Origin: CAIXSC01 sp046349935
GTDB lineage: Bacteria; Planctomycetota; Planctomycetia; Pirellulales; Pirellulaceae
Direction of reading: 5' to 3'
Assembly: GCA_046349935.1 (NCBI GenBank)
Contig: JAXMBK010000004.1
Location: 806,001 to 870,000, forward strand
DNA: 64,000 nucleotides
Shown piece after piece: positions 16,433 through 25,494 of the stretch; the stretch's first letter is position 1, and the number at the start of each line of letters is the position of its first letter. Both the position numbers and the translations under genes were made by a program. The notes beneath the pieces are model-generated. The model ran no database searches. It worked only from the letters and a program-made list of their open reading frames with translations, and had not been told where the DNA came from.

Positions 16433-16440
16433 GGGCGAAA

Positions 16441-16557
16441 GTCGTGGACCGCTCCGCGGTCCAACGCAAGTCGCAACGACCAAGCATGCCGTCGCTCATC
16501 CCGGCAGCCAGATTGCACCAAACGCCGACCTCGTAGGACCGCAGAGCGGTCCACGAC
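16441..16557. repeat. 117-bp element with nested palindromic termini
   Basis: Two 22-base arms (16441-16462 and 16536-16557) are inverted copies differing at one base, and each arm itself contains a 7-bp hairpin (GGACCGC-tcc-GCGGTCC on the left). The element fills the gap between convergent genes and could fold as two small hairpins or one long one. It resembles a REP/BIME- or MITE-like unit and may also serve as a bidirectional terminator. Confidence 0.8.
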
Positions 16558-16559
16558 GA

Positions 16560-17594
16560 TCAACGCGGCGTCGGCGACGGGCGGATGAGGCCGGGGAGGG
16601 CGTCGAGGTCGAGGTCGTCGCGCTCTCCGCGACGCAGGCGTTCGAAGGCGATGGCGCCCATCACGGCGTTGTCGGTGCATAGTTCGGGCGGAGCGATCAG
16701 CAGTTCCCCGCCGCGAGGGGCAAGTGCGTTCTGCAGGGCGGTGCGTAGTACTCGGTTCGCCGCGACGCCGCCGCCGACGCACAAGCGATTACAGCCGGTT
16801 TGGTCGAGTGCTTGAAGCGACTTGGCGACCAAGCAATCCACCACCGCTTGTTGAAAACTGGCGGCTAAATCCGCGACCTGTTTCGCAGTCAGCTGAAGGT
16901 TGTCGAAGTCGGGGCGGCCGGGGCCGGCGATGGCGTAGCGCACGGCCGTCTTGAGACCGCTGAAGCTGAACGCCAGCCGCTGGTCGTGCAAGAAAGAACG
17001 CGGAAATCGATACGCTCGCGAGTCCCCCTGTTCGGCCGCTTTCGCCAAGGCGGGACCGCCGGGGAAGGGGAGGCCGAGCATGCTGGCGACCTTGTCGAAC
17101 GCTTCGCCTGCCGCGTCGTCGATCGTCCCCCCCAGCCACTCGAACTCGCTCGCCCCCCGACAGTGATACAAGCTGGTGTGCCCGCCGCTGACGATCAGCC
17201 CCGCACACGGAAAGATGTCGCGCCCCGCCGCAATTCGGCAGGCGTAGATGTGAGCATGCAGGTGGTTGACGGCGACCAGGGGAATGTCGAGCGCCAAGGC
17301 GAGCGTCTTGGCGGCGACGACGCCGACCAGCAGCGAGCCGGCGAGTCCCGGGGTGTTGGCGACGGCGACGGCGTCGAGTTGGTCGAGCGTCATGTCGGCC
17401 TGCCGGAGCGCCTCGTCGATGACCGGCAGAATCCGCTCGACGTGCGCTCGCGCTGCAATCTCGGGGACGACTCCCTGAAACCGGGCGTGTAGTTCTGTTT
17501 GCGAGGCCACGACGGAACCGAGTACGCGGAGGTCGTCGGTGACGACGGCGGCCGCCGTCTCGTCGCACGTCGTTTCAATCGTCAACAGTCGCAT
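16560..17594 (-). CDS. tsaD: tRNA N6-threonylcarbamoyladenosine transferase TsaD
   Basis: TsaD transfers the threonylcarbamoyl group from TC-AMP to A37 of ANN-decoding tRNAs. The 344-residue ASKHA-fold protein starts with the family N-terminus MRLLTIETTCDETAAAVV, has the metal-binding NHLHAHIYA motif (HxxxH type), SGGHTSLY, GGTIDDAAGEAFDKVA, the FSFSGLKTAVRY segment and CTDNAVMGA near the end. Its ATG overlaps the ctpA stop by one base (TAATG), so the two are coupled. A housekeeping gene of normal length. Confidence 0.97.
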   Translation of the reverse strand: MRLLTIETTCDETAAAVVTDDLRVLGSVVASQTELHARFQGVVPEIAARAHVERILPVIDEALRQADMTLDQLDAVAVANTPGLAGSLLVGVVAAKTLALALDIPLVAVNHLHAHIYACRIAAGRDIFPCAGLIVSGGHTSLYHCRGASEFEWLGGTIDDAAGEAFDKVASMLGLPFPGGPALAKAAEQGDSRAYRFPRSFLHDQRLAFSFSGLKTAVRYAIAGPGRPDFDNLQLTAKQVADLAASFQQAVVDCLVAKSLQALDQTGCNRLCVGGGVAANRVLRTALQNALAPRGGELLIAPPELCTDNAVMGAIAFERLRRGERDDLDLDALPGLIRPSPTPR

Positions 17595-19042
17595 TACGGT
17601 TTGGGGGACGACGCGTCGTCCTTCTTCTCGCTCGGTTCTTCTTTCTTGTCCGCAGCCTTCTCGGCGGGCGCGTCGCCGAGCTTCTTGGCCAGGTATTCGA
17701 GCGCCTTCGCGAGCTGCTTGTCGGCGTCGGCCCGCGGCGCCTCCTCGGCATCTCGCTGACGTACGATGTCGCGGGCCTGCCGATCATCCAACCACTGCCG
17801 CAGCTCGGCCTCGCTCAGCTTTACTTCGTATGCCTGATTGGGTTTCACGCCCCACTCGTCTTCGTCGGTCGCGCCTTCGAAACGATGGATGTTGCGCCCG
17901 TTGGGACGCTGATAACCGGCCGTCGTCAACTTGAGGGCGCTCTTGCCCCCTTCCAACTCGATGATGTTCTGGACGCTCCCTTTGCCCCAGGTGCGCTCGC
18001 CGACCACCACGGCGCGTTCGTGATCTTGCAAGCACGCGGCGACGATTTCACTGGCGCTGGCGCTAAAGCGATTCACGAGCACTGCGATGGGAAAGTCGGC
18101 ATAAGTTCCCTCTTCGGTCGCATACACCACCTGCTCGGGCACGTTCCGGCCCACCGTGCTGACGATGCGTCCTTGAGAAACGAACAGGTCGCTGATCTCG
18201 ATGGCCGAGGTGAGCAGACCGCCAGGATTGAAACGGAGGTCGATCACCAGCCCGCGCAGGCCGTCCGCGGTCAACTGCTTAATCGCCTTGCGGACTTCTT
18301 GCGTGGTGTGTCTTCCGAAGGTGGTGATGCGCAAGTAGCCGATCTTCTTGTCGCGATCCAGGAAGTAGTCCCAGGAGTCGTCCGATTTACGGCGATCTCC
18401 CAACACGGTTTCCACGCGCACCGTATCCCGCTCGATCGACAGCGTCTCCGATTCGCCGTTGCGTGCATGAACGACGGTGACTTGAACTTTGGTGCCGAGC
18501 CGGCCCTTCATGCGTTTCACGGCCTCGTCGATCGTAATCTCGCGCGTCGATTTGCCGTCGATGGCCGAAATCCAATCGCCGGCTTGAATGCCGGCTCGAT
18601 AGGCCGGAGTGCCGACGATGGGGCTAATGACGATCAGTCGTCCTCCTTCGATCGTCACTTGAATCCCGATTCCGCCGAACTCGCTTTCCACCGACCCGCG
18701 GAAACTCTCGAGTTCCGAGGGGGGGATGTAGTTGGAGTGCTGATCGAGCTTCGTGAGGAGTCCGCGAATGGCCGCTTCATAGAGTTCGCGGCGGCTGACG
18801 TCCTTTACATAATTTCGCTCGACTTGATCGAGCGTATCGACGAGCAGCCGGAGCAGTTCCAGCTCTTCTTGGTCGCGTTTGGACTTCTCTTCCGCAGCGG
18901 CGCTCGCCTCTTTCGCCGGCGCCGCTTCTTTGTCGCCGGCGGCCGCGTCTTGCGCCTTCGCCAGTCGAGCCGACGACGAGACCGCGCTGCTGGCGGCGAG
19001 CAAACTGACCAGAATCAAACACCAAGTGCCGAACGACTTCAT
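17594..19042 (-). CDS. ctpA: C-terminal processing peptidase (S41 family)
   Basis: The 482-residue exported serine protease has a signal peptide at residues 1-30 (MKSFGTWCLILVSLLAASSA), a low-complexity Ala/Lys/Glu linker, a PDZ domain (about 115-205; ESEFGGIGIQV, GWISAIDGKS) and the S41 peptidase core. The catalytic Ser is in RFSASASEIVAA and the catalytic Lys in GERTWGKGSVQN; GLVIDLRFNPGGLL is also typical. A charged Lys/Glu-rich tail (EKAADKKEEPSEKKDD) follows. It acts in the periplasm on C-termini of exported proteins (family knowledge). First gene of a two-gene unit with tsaD. Confidence 0.95.
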   Translation of the reverse strand: MKSFGTWCLILVSLLAASSAVSSSARLAKAQDAAAGDKEAAPAKEASAAAEEKSKRDQEELELLRLLVDTLDQVERNYVKDVSRRELYEAAIRGLLTKLDQHSNYIPPSELESFRGSVESEFGGIGIQVTIEGGRLIVISPIVGTPAYRAGIQAGDWISAIDGKSTREITIDEAVKRMKGRLGTKVQVTVVHARNGESETLSIERDTVRVETVLGDRRKSDDSWDYFLDRDKKIGYLRITTFGRHTTQEVRKAIKQLTADGLRGLVIDLRFNPGGLLTSAIEISDLFVSQGRIVSTVGRNVPEQVVYATEEGTYADFPIAVLVNRFSASASEIVAACLQDHERAVVVGERTWGKGSVQNIIELEGGKSALKLTTAGYQRPNGRNIHRFEGATDEDEWGVKPNQAYEVKLSEAELRQWLDDRQARDIVRQRDAEEAPRADADKQLAKALEYLAKKLGDAPAEKAADKKEEPSEKKDDASSPKP

Positions 19043-19160
19043 GAGTGGCTTCTCCAGGCGGACCCTTGCGCCTCGTGTGACGCGCCTATCCTAGGTCGCC
19101 CGCCGCCGCTCGTCACTCCCCCGCCCATTTCCCCCTCGCGCAAGCCGTCTGCATGGGGGC

Positions 19161-20249
19161 CTAGTAGTCGTACCAGACGCCGACTCCGATTTGCTGCTCA
19201 AACCGGTTATAGAACGAGAACTGATTGCTCATGCCGTTGTAGTACATCATGCCGATCCGCAGGAGGTGTCCGTCGGTGTCGCCGACCCACGCCCAACCCG
19301 CTTCGAACACAAAGTTGCCGCTGTAGTTGAGCTCTTGGCGCAAGGCGCCGTTGAGCGCGACGAAGGGCGCTCCGCGGAAACCCGTCGGGGCGACCGGCGA
19401 ATAGTCGAGACCGAACTGGAATTCCCAAGGTTTGCCGACGTCGTCATAGAAGGCCCATGCCACTTCCGCGTACACGCGCAAGCGGTCGGTCAAAAAAACG
19501 GTTTCGCCAAGCACCAAGCAGTCGCGGGCATAATTCAGACGCGGATAATTCGGGTTCGCAATCAGGAACTCGTCACCCAAGTGCGAACTCAGGTGGTAGT
19601 ACCCAAACTTGGTTCGAAAGGGGCCGTTGCCGAACGTGATCGGCAGCCCGCCGCGAAAGTCGGCCGAACGGAGGTCGACGTCGTCGTCGATGTCGAGCCG
19701 CGCTTGGGTCGCGCCTTCGGCGTCGATCTGAAAGCCGTCGGGACGAACTGGGTCTTTATCGCCGAAACGAACAAGCCCCACTCGCGCGCCCAGGACCGCG
19801 TCCCAGACCCAGCCGTCGTTCTGAATGTGGATCTGCTGGCTGGCAAACCGAGGTTCCTTCACCCCCGCCAAATACGACTTATAGATTAAGCTCGACGGCA
19901 TCACCTGCCACGTCCATTCCTCGCGCCCATACAGCGCCGTGGGATCCGACGGATATGCGTCAAAGTCCAGGTACGTATTGCGCGGCTCCGCCAGCCCAGG
20001 CGTGTAGCCGTCGTTCGTCAACAGTTCGCTCGTCGCCGGTCCTCCCGGCCCACCCGCCCGCGGCGGAACCAAGCCCGCCGGCGGATTCTGAGCCGTAAAG
20101 AGGGGGCCGGAATCAACCGCCCCTGAACCGTTCGTGAAAGGACCGCCAGTCGTCGCCGGTGCAGGCGAGATGGCGGGCGGCTGCGCCCACGCCAGCGCTG
20201 GGACGCCGACGAAGAACACCGCGATCCAAAGCCTTGCCAATCGAATCAC
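19161..20249 (-). CDS. Exported outer-membrane-like protein, DUF1207 type
   Basis: The 362-residue protein has a signal peptide (VIRLARLWIAVFFVGVPALAWAQ) and a Pro/Gly-rich spacer. The aromatic-rich body reads like a beta-barrel, with many alternating strands (FGYYHLSSHLGDEFLI, YAEVAWAFYDDV, FQFGLDYSPVAP, FVFEAGWAWVGDTDG), and ends in VGVWYDY. The GTG at 20249 is chosen because GGGAGG lies 8 bases upstream and the signal peptide begins there; the open frame continues upstream without a plausible start. The family match (DUF1207, known mainly from planctomycetes) is from memory. Function unknown; divergent from the hydroxyglutarate oxidase gene. Confidence 0.8.
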   Translation of the reverse strand: MIRLARLWIAVFFVGVPALAWAQPPAISPAPATTGGPFTNGSGAVDSGPLFTAQNPPAGLVPPRAGGPGGPATSELLTNDGYTPGLAEPRNTYLDFDAYPSDPTALYGREEWTWQVMPSSLIYKSYLAGVKEPRFASQQIHIQNDGWVWDAVLGARVGLVRFGDKDPVRPDGFQIDAEGATQARLDIDDDVDLRSADFRGGLPITFGNGPFRTKFGYYHLSSHLGDEFLIANPNYPRLNYARDCLVLGETVFLTDRLRVYAEVAWAFYDDVGKPWEFQFGLDYSPVAPTGFRGAPFVALNGALRQELNYSGNFVFEAGWAWVGDTDGHLLRIGMMYYNGMSNQFSFYNRFEQQIGVGVWYDY

Positions 20250-20427
20250 CGCAAACCTCCCAACGAATAAGGGTCGCGAAGTGTACAAAGGGTCCGCCGA
20301 TCGCCAAAGATCGGTTTTCGGTGAATAGCGGGGGTTTGGGATCTCTGGGCAGCCAACCCCTGCCGTCTGACCGTCTTTCTCGCTAGAGTTCCTCAGAGAA
20401 AGTCGGAGCGCGCCGCAGGAGAACAGC

Positions 20428-21627
20428 ATGGCTGACGCAGATGTCATCATCGTAGGCGGAGGGATCGTGGGGCTCGCCACCGCGCACCGCTTTCTGGAAC
20501 GCTTCCCCAACCGTTCCGTCCTCGTGTTAGAAAAGGAAGCGTCCGTCGGCGCCCATCAAACGGGCCACAATTCGGGCGTCCTCCATTCGGGCATCTATTA
20601 CAAGCCTGGGTCGCTCCGCGCACTCAACTGCCGCGAAGGCAAACGCGCCATGGAGGAGTTTTGCCGAGCACAGAACTTGCCGTTCGACATCTGCGGCAAG
20701 GTCATCGTCGCGGTTTCCGACGACGAACGACCGGCGCTCGAACGCATCTTCGACCGCGGACTTCAAAACGGCGTCCGCTGCGAACAAATTGGACCTGGAC
20801 GCCTCAAGCAACTGGAGCCTCATGCCGCAGGAGTCGCCGCCATCCATGTCCCCGAAGCGGGGATCGTCAATTACCGACGAGTGGCCGAACGGATGGCGGA
20901 ACTGATCGAGCAGGGCGGGGGACGCGTGCTGGTGGGCAAGCGGGTGACGGGGATCGAACCGCAGGCGGAGTACGTCCGCGTCCGCGTCGGCAACGATGCC
21001 TACACCGCGTCGCATGTCGTCACGTGCGCCGGCCTACACAGCGATCGCATTGCACGCTTGGCGGGCCAGTCGCTCGACTCGCGAATCGTCCCGTTTCGGG
21101 GCGAGTACTACGACGTCGTGCCTGCGGCCGAACACCTCTGCCGCAACCTGATCTATCCCGTCCCCGACTCGCGCTTTCCGTTCCTCGGCGTCCACTTCAC
21201 GCGCATGATCGACGGCGGAGTCGAGTGCGGCCCCAACGCGGTGCTCGCGTTCGCGCGCGAAGGCTACCGCAAGACGGATGTCAACTTGCGGGACTTGGCC
21301 GAGTCGCTGACGTACGGCGGGTTCCTCCGGTTGGCCGCCAAGTACTGGCGGATGGGTCTCGGAGAAATGTGGCGATCGTGGAGCAAAGCGGCGTTCGTCC
21401 GCGCTCTCCAGCGACTCATTCCCGAGGTCCGCAGCGAGGACCTCGTCCCCGCTCGCGCCGGCGTCCGCGCTCAAGCACTCGCCCCGTCCGGCGACTTGGT
21501 CGAGGACTTCTTGATCCTCGAGCAGCCGCGGGCCGTGCATGTATGCAACGCCCCGTCCCCCGCCGCCACCTCGTCGCTGAATATCGGCAAGTTGGTGGTG
21601 GACAAGCTAGCGCCGCGGTTTGAGTGA
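20428..21627 (+). CDS. lhgO: L-2-hydroxyglutarate oxidase (LhgO family)
   Basis: This 399-residue FAD-dependent oxidoreductase oxidises L-2-hydroxyglutarate to 2-oxoglutarate, in characterised relatives passing electrons to the quinone pool. The N-terminus has the Rossmann motif VIIVGGGIVGLATAHRF, then the family block GAHQTGHNSGVLHSGIYYKPGSLRA. Further family segments are EAGIVNYRRVAERM, VTCAGLHSDRIA, PFRGEYYDV and the C-terminal RAGVRAQAL...HVCNAPSPAATSSLNIG. GGAG lies 8 bases before the ATG. Divergent from the DUF1207-type gene and convergent with the DUF1254 gene; the 55-bp gap holds a CACAGGCT/AGCCCGTG hairpin (21655-21673). Confidence 0.93.
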   Translation: MADADVIIVGGGIVGLATAHRFLERFPNRSVLVLEKEASVGAHQTGHNSGVLHSGIYYKPGSLRALNCREGKRAMEEFCRAQNLPFDICGKVIVAVSDDERPALERIFDRGLQNGVRCEQIGPGRLKQLEPHAAGVAAIHVPEAGIVNYRRVAERMAELIEQGGGRVLVGKRVTGIEPQAEYVRVRVGNDAYTASHVVTCAGLHSDRIARLAGQSLDSRIVPFRGEYYDVVPAAEHLCRNLIYPVPDSRFPFLGVHFTRMIDGGVECGPNAVLAFAREGYRKTDVNLRDLAESLTYGGFLRLAAKYWRMGLGEMWRSWSKAAFVRALQRLIPEVRSEDLVPARAGVRAQALAPSGDLVEDFLILEQPRAVHVCNAPSPAATSSLNIGKLVVDKLAPRFE

Positions 21628-21654
21628 ACCGAGGCGCGTGGGCTGTTGGTTCGT

Positions 21655-21673
21655 CACAGGCTGGAAGCCCGTG
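21655..21673. terminator. Hairpin between convergent genes
   Basis: CACAGGCT-gga-ggAGCCCGTG-type stem (CACAGGCT at 21655-21662, AGCCCGTG at 21666-21673, one non-Watson-Crick pair) lies between the convergent lhgO and DUF1254 genes. No clear U-run follows on either strand. Confidence 0.4.
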
Positions 21674-21682
21674 CCACGTGTG

Positions 21683-23104
21683 CTACGGGGTGAGGGGCGG
21701 CTGCTTCCAGCGGCCGGTGAGGGCGGCCTCTTCGGGCAGGTAGAGTCGAAGGACGGCGAAGAAGGGACCAGGCGGGGCGGGGAGCCAGTTCGACTCCAGA
21801 TCTTTGCCCGGCGATTCGTGCTGAACGTACAGCGTCACGCCGCCGTCGGCGTCGCGCTTGAAGTGCGGGAGCATCGGGGAATTGAGGAGGTAGCGGTTCA
21901 AGGGGTTCGCGACCAACAGGCGGTCGGGAAGACCATACATCGTCAGCGACCAGAACGCGCCGACAGGCGGCAGTTCGTCCTTGGCGAAGTGCAAGCGATA
22001 CTTGCCTTTCGCGGCGTTGAGCGGCTTGCCGTTGGCATCGACGAAGTAGATCGGATACATGGCCTCTTGCTTCGAATTGCCGTAGATGCCGATGACCGCG
22101 CCGGCCAGACGAAACAGGTAGTTCCCCTTGAGTTTCGCGCGCGTGCCGAACACATCGCCGCTGGAATATGTTCCGGCGTCGACTTCCTTCTGAAACGCGT
22201 CGAACTTCTTCCACGCATCCTGGATGCCGCCTTCCAACGCCTCGCGCATCTCCGGCGATAGCGCCGCCGCATCAAACTTCTTGCCAGCGCCGACGCCGAT
22301 CTTCGCGAATCGCGCCAACACTTCCTGCTCCTCCGCCAACGGCGGGCAGAACTGCAAGGCGAAATTGAGCACGCCGAAGAAGTCGAGCGACTTCTTCTGT
22401 GCGTCGGGCGTCAGCGGACGGATGAAGTCGATCGCCGGCGCGGCGGGCGCAGCGGCTTGACCTAAGGAGGCCGAGAGCGGTTCGAGCTTATAGCCAGCCT
22501 GAATCTTGATGACGTTCGGCATGTCGTCGGGGGAGAACAATTGCGTGCGGATGATCGCCAGCACGAACGTCGTCTCGGCGCGTATCACGCGGTCAAACCC
22601 GGCCGGCGTTTGTCCCTTCCAATCTGGACCGACGATCAGGAACTTGCCGCCCTTGTTTCCCGAGGTCCGAGTTCCCAGGTAGTCGAAGTTGTAGGTGTAA
22701 CTGTCGACCAACTGCACGGAGTAATAACGGTTCGCTTCGATCGCGGGCAGCGTCAACACCAGCGGCTCGCTGCGCAGATCAAGCCAGGCGAACGAATAGG
22801 GAGTGTCCGAATTGGGCGTTTGCACCGCTTTGTCTTCCGGACCGTAGACACGCGCCGTGTGCTTCAGGGCATTGATCGGTCCGCGATACTCGGGCGACGA
22901 TTTGTCGACCCAATAAGCGTGATTGATGCGGTAGTTGTCGACCAGCGGATAACCATAGATATACGCCTCGGCGGCGATAGCGCGAGCTTCCGCAGGCGTT
23001 AGCGAGTCGGCGGCGAAACTGGTGGATGCAACGAACGACATCGCCAGGGCGGCGACGACCCCGGTCAATCGGGAAGCAAGACGAACAAGTCGCGACATGG
23101 GCAT
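21683..23104 (-). CDS. Exported DUF1254/DUF1214 protein
   Basis: The 473-residue protein has a signal peptide (MSRLVRLASRLTGVVAALAMSFVASTSFAA), an N-terminal DUF1254 region (AEAYIYGYPLVDNYRIN, VQTPNSDTPYSFAWLDLRSEP, YYSVQLVDSYTYNFDYLGTRT) and a C-terminal DUF1214 region (AKDELPPVGAFWSLTMYGLPDRLLVANPLNRYLLNS, ESNWLPAPPGPF). This two-domain family is widespread but biochemically uncharacterised. The start at 23104 (MPMSRLV) has GAAGG upstream; starts at 23149 or 23098 are alternatives. Divergent from the metal-efflux operon. Confidence 0.88.
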   Translation of the reverse strand: MPMSRLVRLASRLTGVVAALAMSFVASTSFAADSLTPAEARAIAAEAYIYGYPLVDNYRINHAYWVDKSSPEYRGPINALKHTARVYGPEDKAVQTPNSDTPYSFAWLDLRSEPLVLTLPAIEANRYYSVQLVDSYTYNFDYLGTRTSGNKGGKFLIVGPDWKGQTPAGFDRVIRAETTFVLAIIRTQLFSPDDMPNVIKIQAGYKLEPLSASLGQAAAPAAPAIDFIRPLTPDAQKKSLDFFGVLNFALQFCPPLAEEQEVLARFAKIGVGAGKKFDAAALSPEMREALEGGIQDAWKKFDAFQKEVDAGTYSSGDVFGTRAKLKGNYLFRLAGAVIGIYGNSKQEAMYPIYFVDANGKPLNAAKGKYRLHFAKDELPPVGAFWSLTMYGLPDRLLVANPLNRYLLNSPMLPHFKRDADGGVTLYVQHESPGKDLESNWLPAPPGPFFAVLRLYLPEEAALTGRWKQPPLTP

Positions 23105-23281
23105 AGAGCCAGAGCCTTCATGGAAGATTAGAAGAGAACCAAGCGACAAATCGAATCCGACGCACGTGGACGTGGCGTTGTGTTAACGGCGATTTGTGTC
23201 ACACCAGAATAAGGTCGCGACGACGAGGTCGGCAAGTCTGGGGAGGTCGGCTTTGCGAGACTGGCAATATGACAATTCCTA

Positions 23282-23317
23282 TTGACGCTTTAGCCGGAGG
23301 CCGCTTTAGTCTAAGGT
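23282..23317 (+). promoter_or_regulatory. Possible promoter of the metal-efflux operon
   Basis: The region has TTGACG (23282-23287), two direct CTTTAG copies, and TAAGGTAACGCT (from 23312), which resembles the -10 area of MerR-controlled metal promoters. TTGACG with TAGTCT (23307-23312) gives a 19-bp spacer as in MerR-type promoters, but the dyad is weak. No merR gene is in the window. Confidence 0.3.
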
Positions 23318-23381
23318 AACGCTCTCGGGGTTCCCGACGATCCCGAGGAATCCGGTTCGAATCGCGGGGGTGGTCTTCGGC

Positions 23382-23870
23382 ATGTTTCACCGTTTCCTCA
23401 TACTGCTGATCGTGGGATGGCAGTTCGCCAGTCAATTGGCGACCGTTCCGCATGTGCATGCAGGGATGGAAACGGAGGACCGCCAGCCGCTTGGTCACAC
23501 GCCGCATGTTCACCTGCCCCTGTTGGGCGGGAACCGGCATGAACACCATTGCCAGCATGAAGCTCCTGGCGATCAACGCGTCGACCGCGCTCCGTGCTGG
23601 CATCACGACCAGGAAGACGAGCACGACCGAGAGCGCCGCCATGATCACGACGACTGCGGCGTGATTTTCGTCGAGTCGCATGACGGCGTCGTGTCGAGCA
23701 GAGTGAACGTCGAGCGCTCGACCCTTTGGGTTTGGAACTTGCCGCTCGCGCTGACCGACGTGGCCGTGCATCACGCCTCGGTCAGGCAGACGCAGCGTAT
23801 GGGCCTTTCGCTCGATGAAGTCGGCGACGGTTCCGACGTTTACTTGACGTTGCGGAATCTCCGCATCTGA
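23382..23870 (+). CDS. His-rich exported protein of the metal-efflux operon
   Basis: The 162-residue protein has an N-terminal hydrophobic segment (MFHRFLILLIVGWQFASQLA) and then a strikingly histidine- and acid-rich stretch (residues about 27-95, with HVHAG, HTPHVH, RHEHHCQHE, CWHHDQEDEHD, RRHDHDDC). A C-terminal beta-type region follows. The composition suggests periplasmic binding of transition metal. I prefer the ATG at 23382 over the GTG at 23370 because the signal segment begins there. It is the first gene of a run with an RND adaptor and pump. No family recognised. Confidence 0.72.
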   Translation: MFHRFLILLIVGWQFASQLATVPHVHAGMETEDRQPLGHTPHVHLPLLGGNRHEHHCQHEAPGDQRVDRAPCWHHDQEDEHDRERRHDHDDCGVIFVESHDGVVSSRVNVERSTLWVWNLPLALTDVAVHHASVRQTQRMGLSLDEVGDGSDVYLTLRNLRI

Positions 23871-24032
23871 ATAGCGCCTTTCGCGCTGTCGTTCTCTCTC
23901 TCGCGGTGTTTCGGCTGTCCGGGTTGAAAACCCGACGGCTGAGTCGCCGTTTCCTCCGCTTGTCCTCGTGATGCAATGCGTCGTCGTGCGGCCCTCCAGG
24001 CGCCGTCGTCGGCTCGTTGGGAAGATTGCGCC

Positions 24033-25481
24033 ATGGCCCAGAAAAACCGACTGCTGCACGCTACGCTCGCGCTCGCGACGATGGGAGTCGCCGCCGGCCT
24101 CGGGACCTATGTATACCGAGACTGGATGGCCGCTCGATCGTCTGGCGTCCCGATGTCCGAGTCCGCATCCGCATCGACCGAGCCGCTCCATGAACACGGA
24201 ACTCACGACGGGCATGACGAACGCGACCAAACGACTCCCGTGCGCGTGAGTCCCGAAGCGCGTAAGAACATGGGCGTCGTCGCCGCACCGCTCAAATTGA
24301 CCACCTATTTCCGCAGAATCGAGACGCCGGGCGTGGTGACCGATCGGCCTGGCGTGAGCGACCGCGGCGTGGTGGCGCCGGTGACCGGGATCGTCACCAA
24401 GATCTTCGCTTATCCCGGCCATATGGTCGCGCCCAACGCGCCGCTGTTCTCCTTGCGTCTGATGAGCGAGTCGCTGCACATGTCCCAGTTGGAACTCTTC
24501 AAGGCGGCCAAGGAAGTCGAAATCGCCAAACAGCAGCGACAGCGACTCGAGGGACTTGCGACTGCGGGAAGCGTGGCCGGTTCCCGAATCATCGAGATCG
24601 AGAATCAGATCCAGCGAATGAACGTCCACGTGCAGGCCTACCGGCAAGACCTCTTGGCACGCGGACTCGCGCCGGAACGAATCGATGCCGCGGCGCGCGG
24701 CGAATTTGTGACGGAAATCACGGTGCGAGCGCCGGGCGAGCAGGTGGTGCAGGAATCGTTGGTAGCGCTAACTTCCGGTTCCAACTTGGATGAACCGAGG
24801 CCGGCGCCGTTCAGCTTCGAACTCCAGTCGCTGCAAGTGGAACTGGGCCAGCAAGTGGATGCGGGAGCCGTGCTGTGCCATCTGGCCGACCATCGCTCGC
24901 TGTTGATCGAGGGACGCGGATTCAAGAAAGACATGCCGCTCATCCAAAACGCCGCCAAACGGCGGTATCCGATCGAAGTGGTGTTCGAAGCGAGCGAAGG
25001 CGAGGACTGGCCGGAGTTGCCCAAGCAGTTGCGGATCGAGCATGTCGCCAATCTGATCGACACGACGACTCGGACGTTTGCGTTCTATCTGCCGTTGGAG
25101 AACCAGTCGCAATCGTACGACCAGGAGGGACGAGAACGCGTGCTGTGGCGCTTCCGCCCCGGCGATCGAGTGCGCCTGTTTGCGACGGTCGAGAAAATGG
25201 AGAACGTCTTCGTGTTGCCGCAGGCCGCGCTGGTGCACGAGGGGCCGGAGGCGTACGTGTTTCGTCAAAACGGAGATCTCTTCGATCGCATCGGAGTTCA
25301 TGTGCTGCACGAAGACAGCACTTCAGTGGTCGTCGCGAACGACGGCAAACTGCGCAAAGGCGCGTTCCTCGCCCAGAACTCGGCGGCGACGCTCAATCGC
25401 GTGCTCAAGGCACAGCTGGCCGGCGGTCAGCCCGCCAACGTCCACGTGCACGCCGACGGCACCGTCCACGCCGCTCACTAG
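24033..25481 (+). CDS. RND efflux periplasmic adaptor (CusB/CzcB-like)
   Basis: The 482-residue membrane-fusion protein has an N-terminal anchor (LLHATLALATMGVAAGLGTYVY) and a short His/Asp-rich loop (EHGTHDGHDERDQ). A first lipoyl half (GVVAPVTGIVTKIFAYPGHMVAPNAPLFSLR), an alpha-hairpin (residues about 165-225), the second lipoyl half and a beta-barrel/membrane-proximal part (RFRPGDRVRLFATVEKMENVFVLPQAAL) follow. It would link the pump encoded 14 bp downstream to an outer-membrane channel. The ATG at 24033 is preceded by GGGAAG. The C-terminus ends in a His-rich tail (HVHADGTVHAAH), consistent with metal handling. Confidence 0.92.
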   Translation: MAQKNRLLHATLALATMGVAAGLGTYVYRDWMAARSSGVPMSESASASTEPLHEHGTHDGHDERDQTTPVRVSPEARKNMGVVAAPLKLTTYFRRIETPGVVTDRPGVSDRGVVAPVTGIVTKIFAYPGHMVAPNAPLFSLRLMSESLHMSQLELFKAAKEVEIAKQQRQRLEGLATAGSVAGSRIIEIENQIQRMNVHVQAYRQDLLARGLAPERIDAAARGEFVTEITVRAPGEQVVQESLVALTSGSNLDEPRPAPFSFELQSLQVELGQQVDAGAVLCHLADHRSLLIEGRGFKKDMPLIQNAAKRRYPIEVVFEASEGEDWPELPKQLRIEHVANLIDTTTRTFAFYLPLENQSQSYDQEGRERVLWRFRPGDRVRLFATVEKMENVFVLPQAALVHEGPEAYVFRQNGDLFDRIGVHVLHEDSTSVVVANDGKLRKGAFLAQNSAATLNRVLKAQLAGGQPANVHVHADGTVHAAH

Positions 25482-25494
25482 GATACCACTCGCG

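Noticed and set aside
23199..24647. A 482-residue minus-strand open frame across the His-rich and adaptor genes
   Set aside because: It spans a promoter region and two real genes, and its Met/His-rich pieces are antisense to the His-rich coding stretch.
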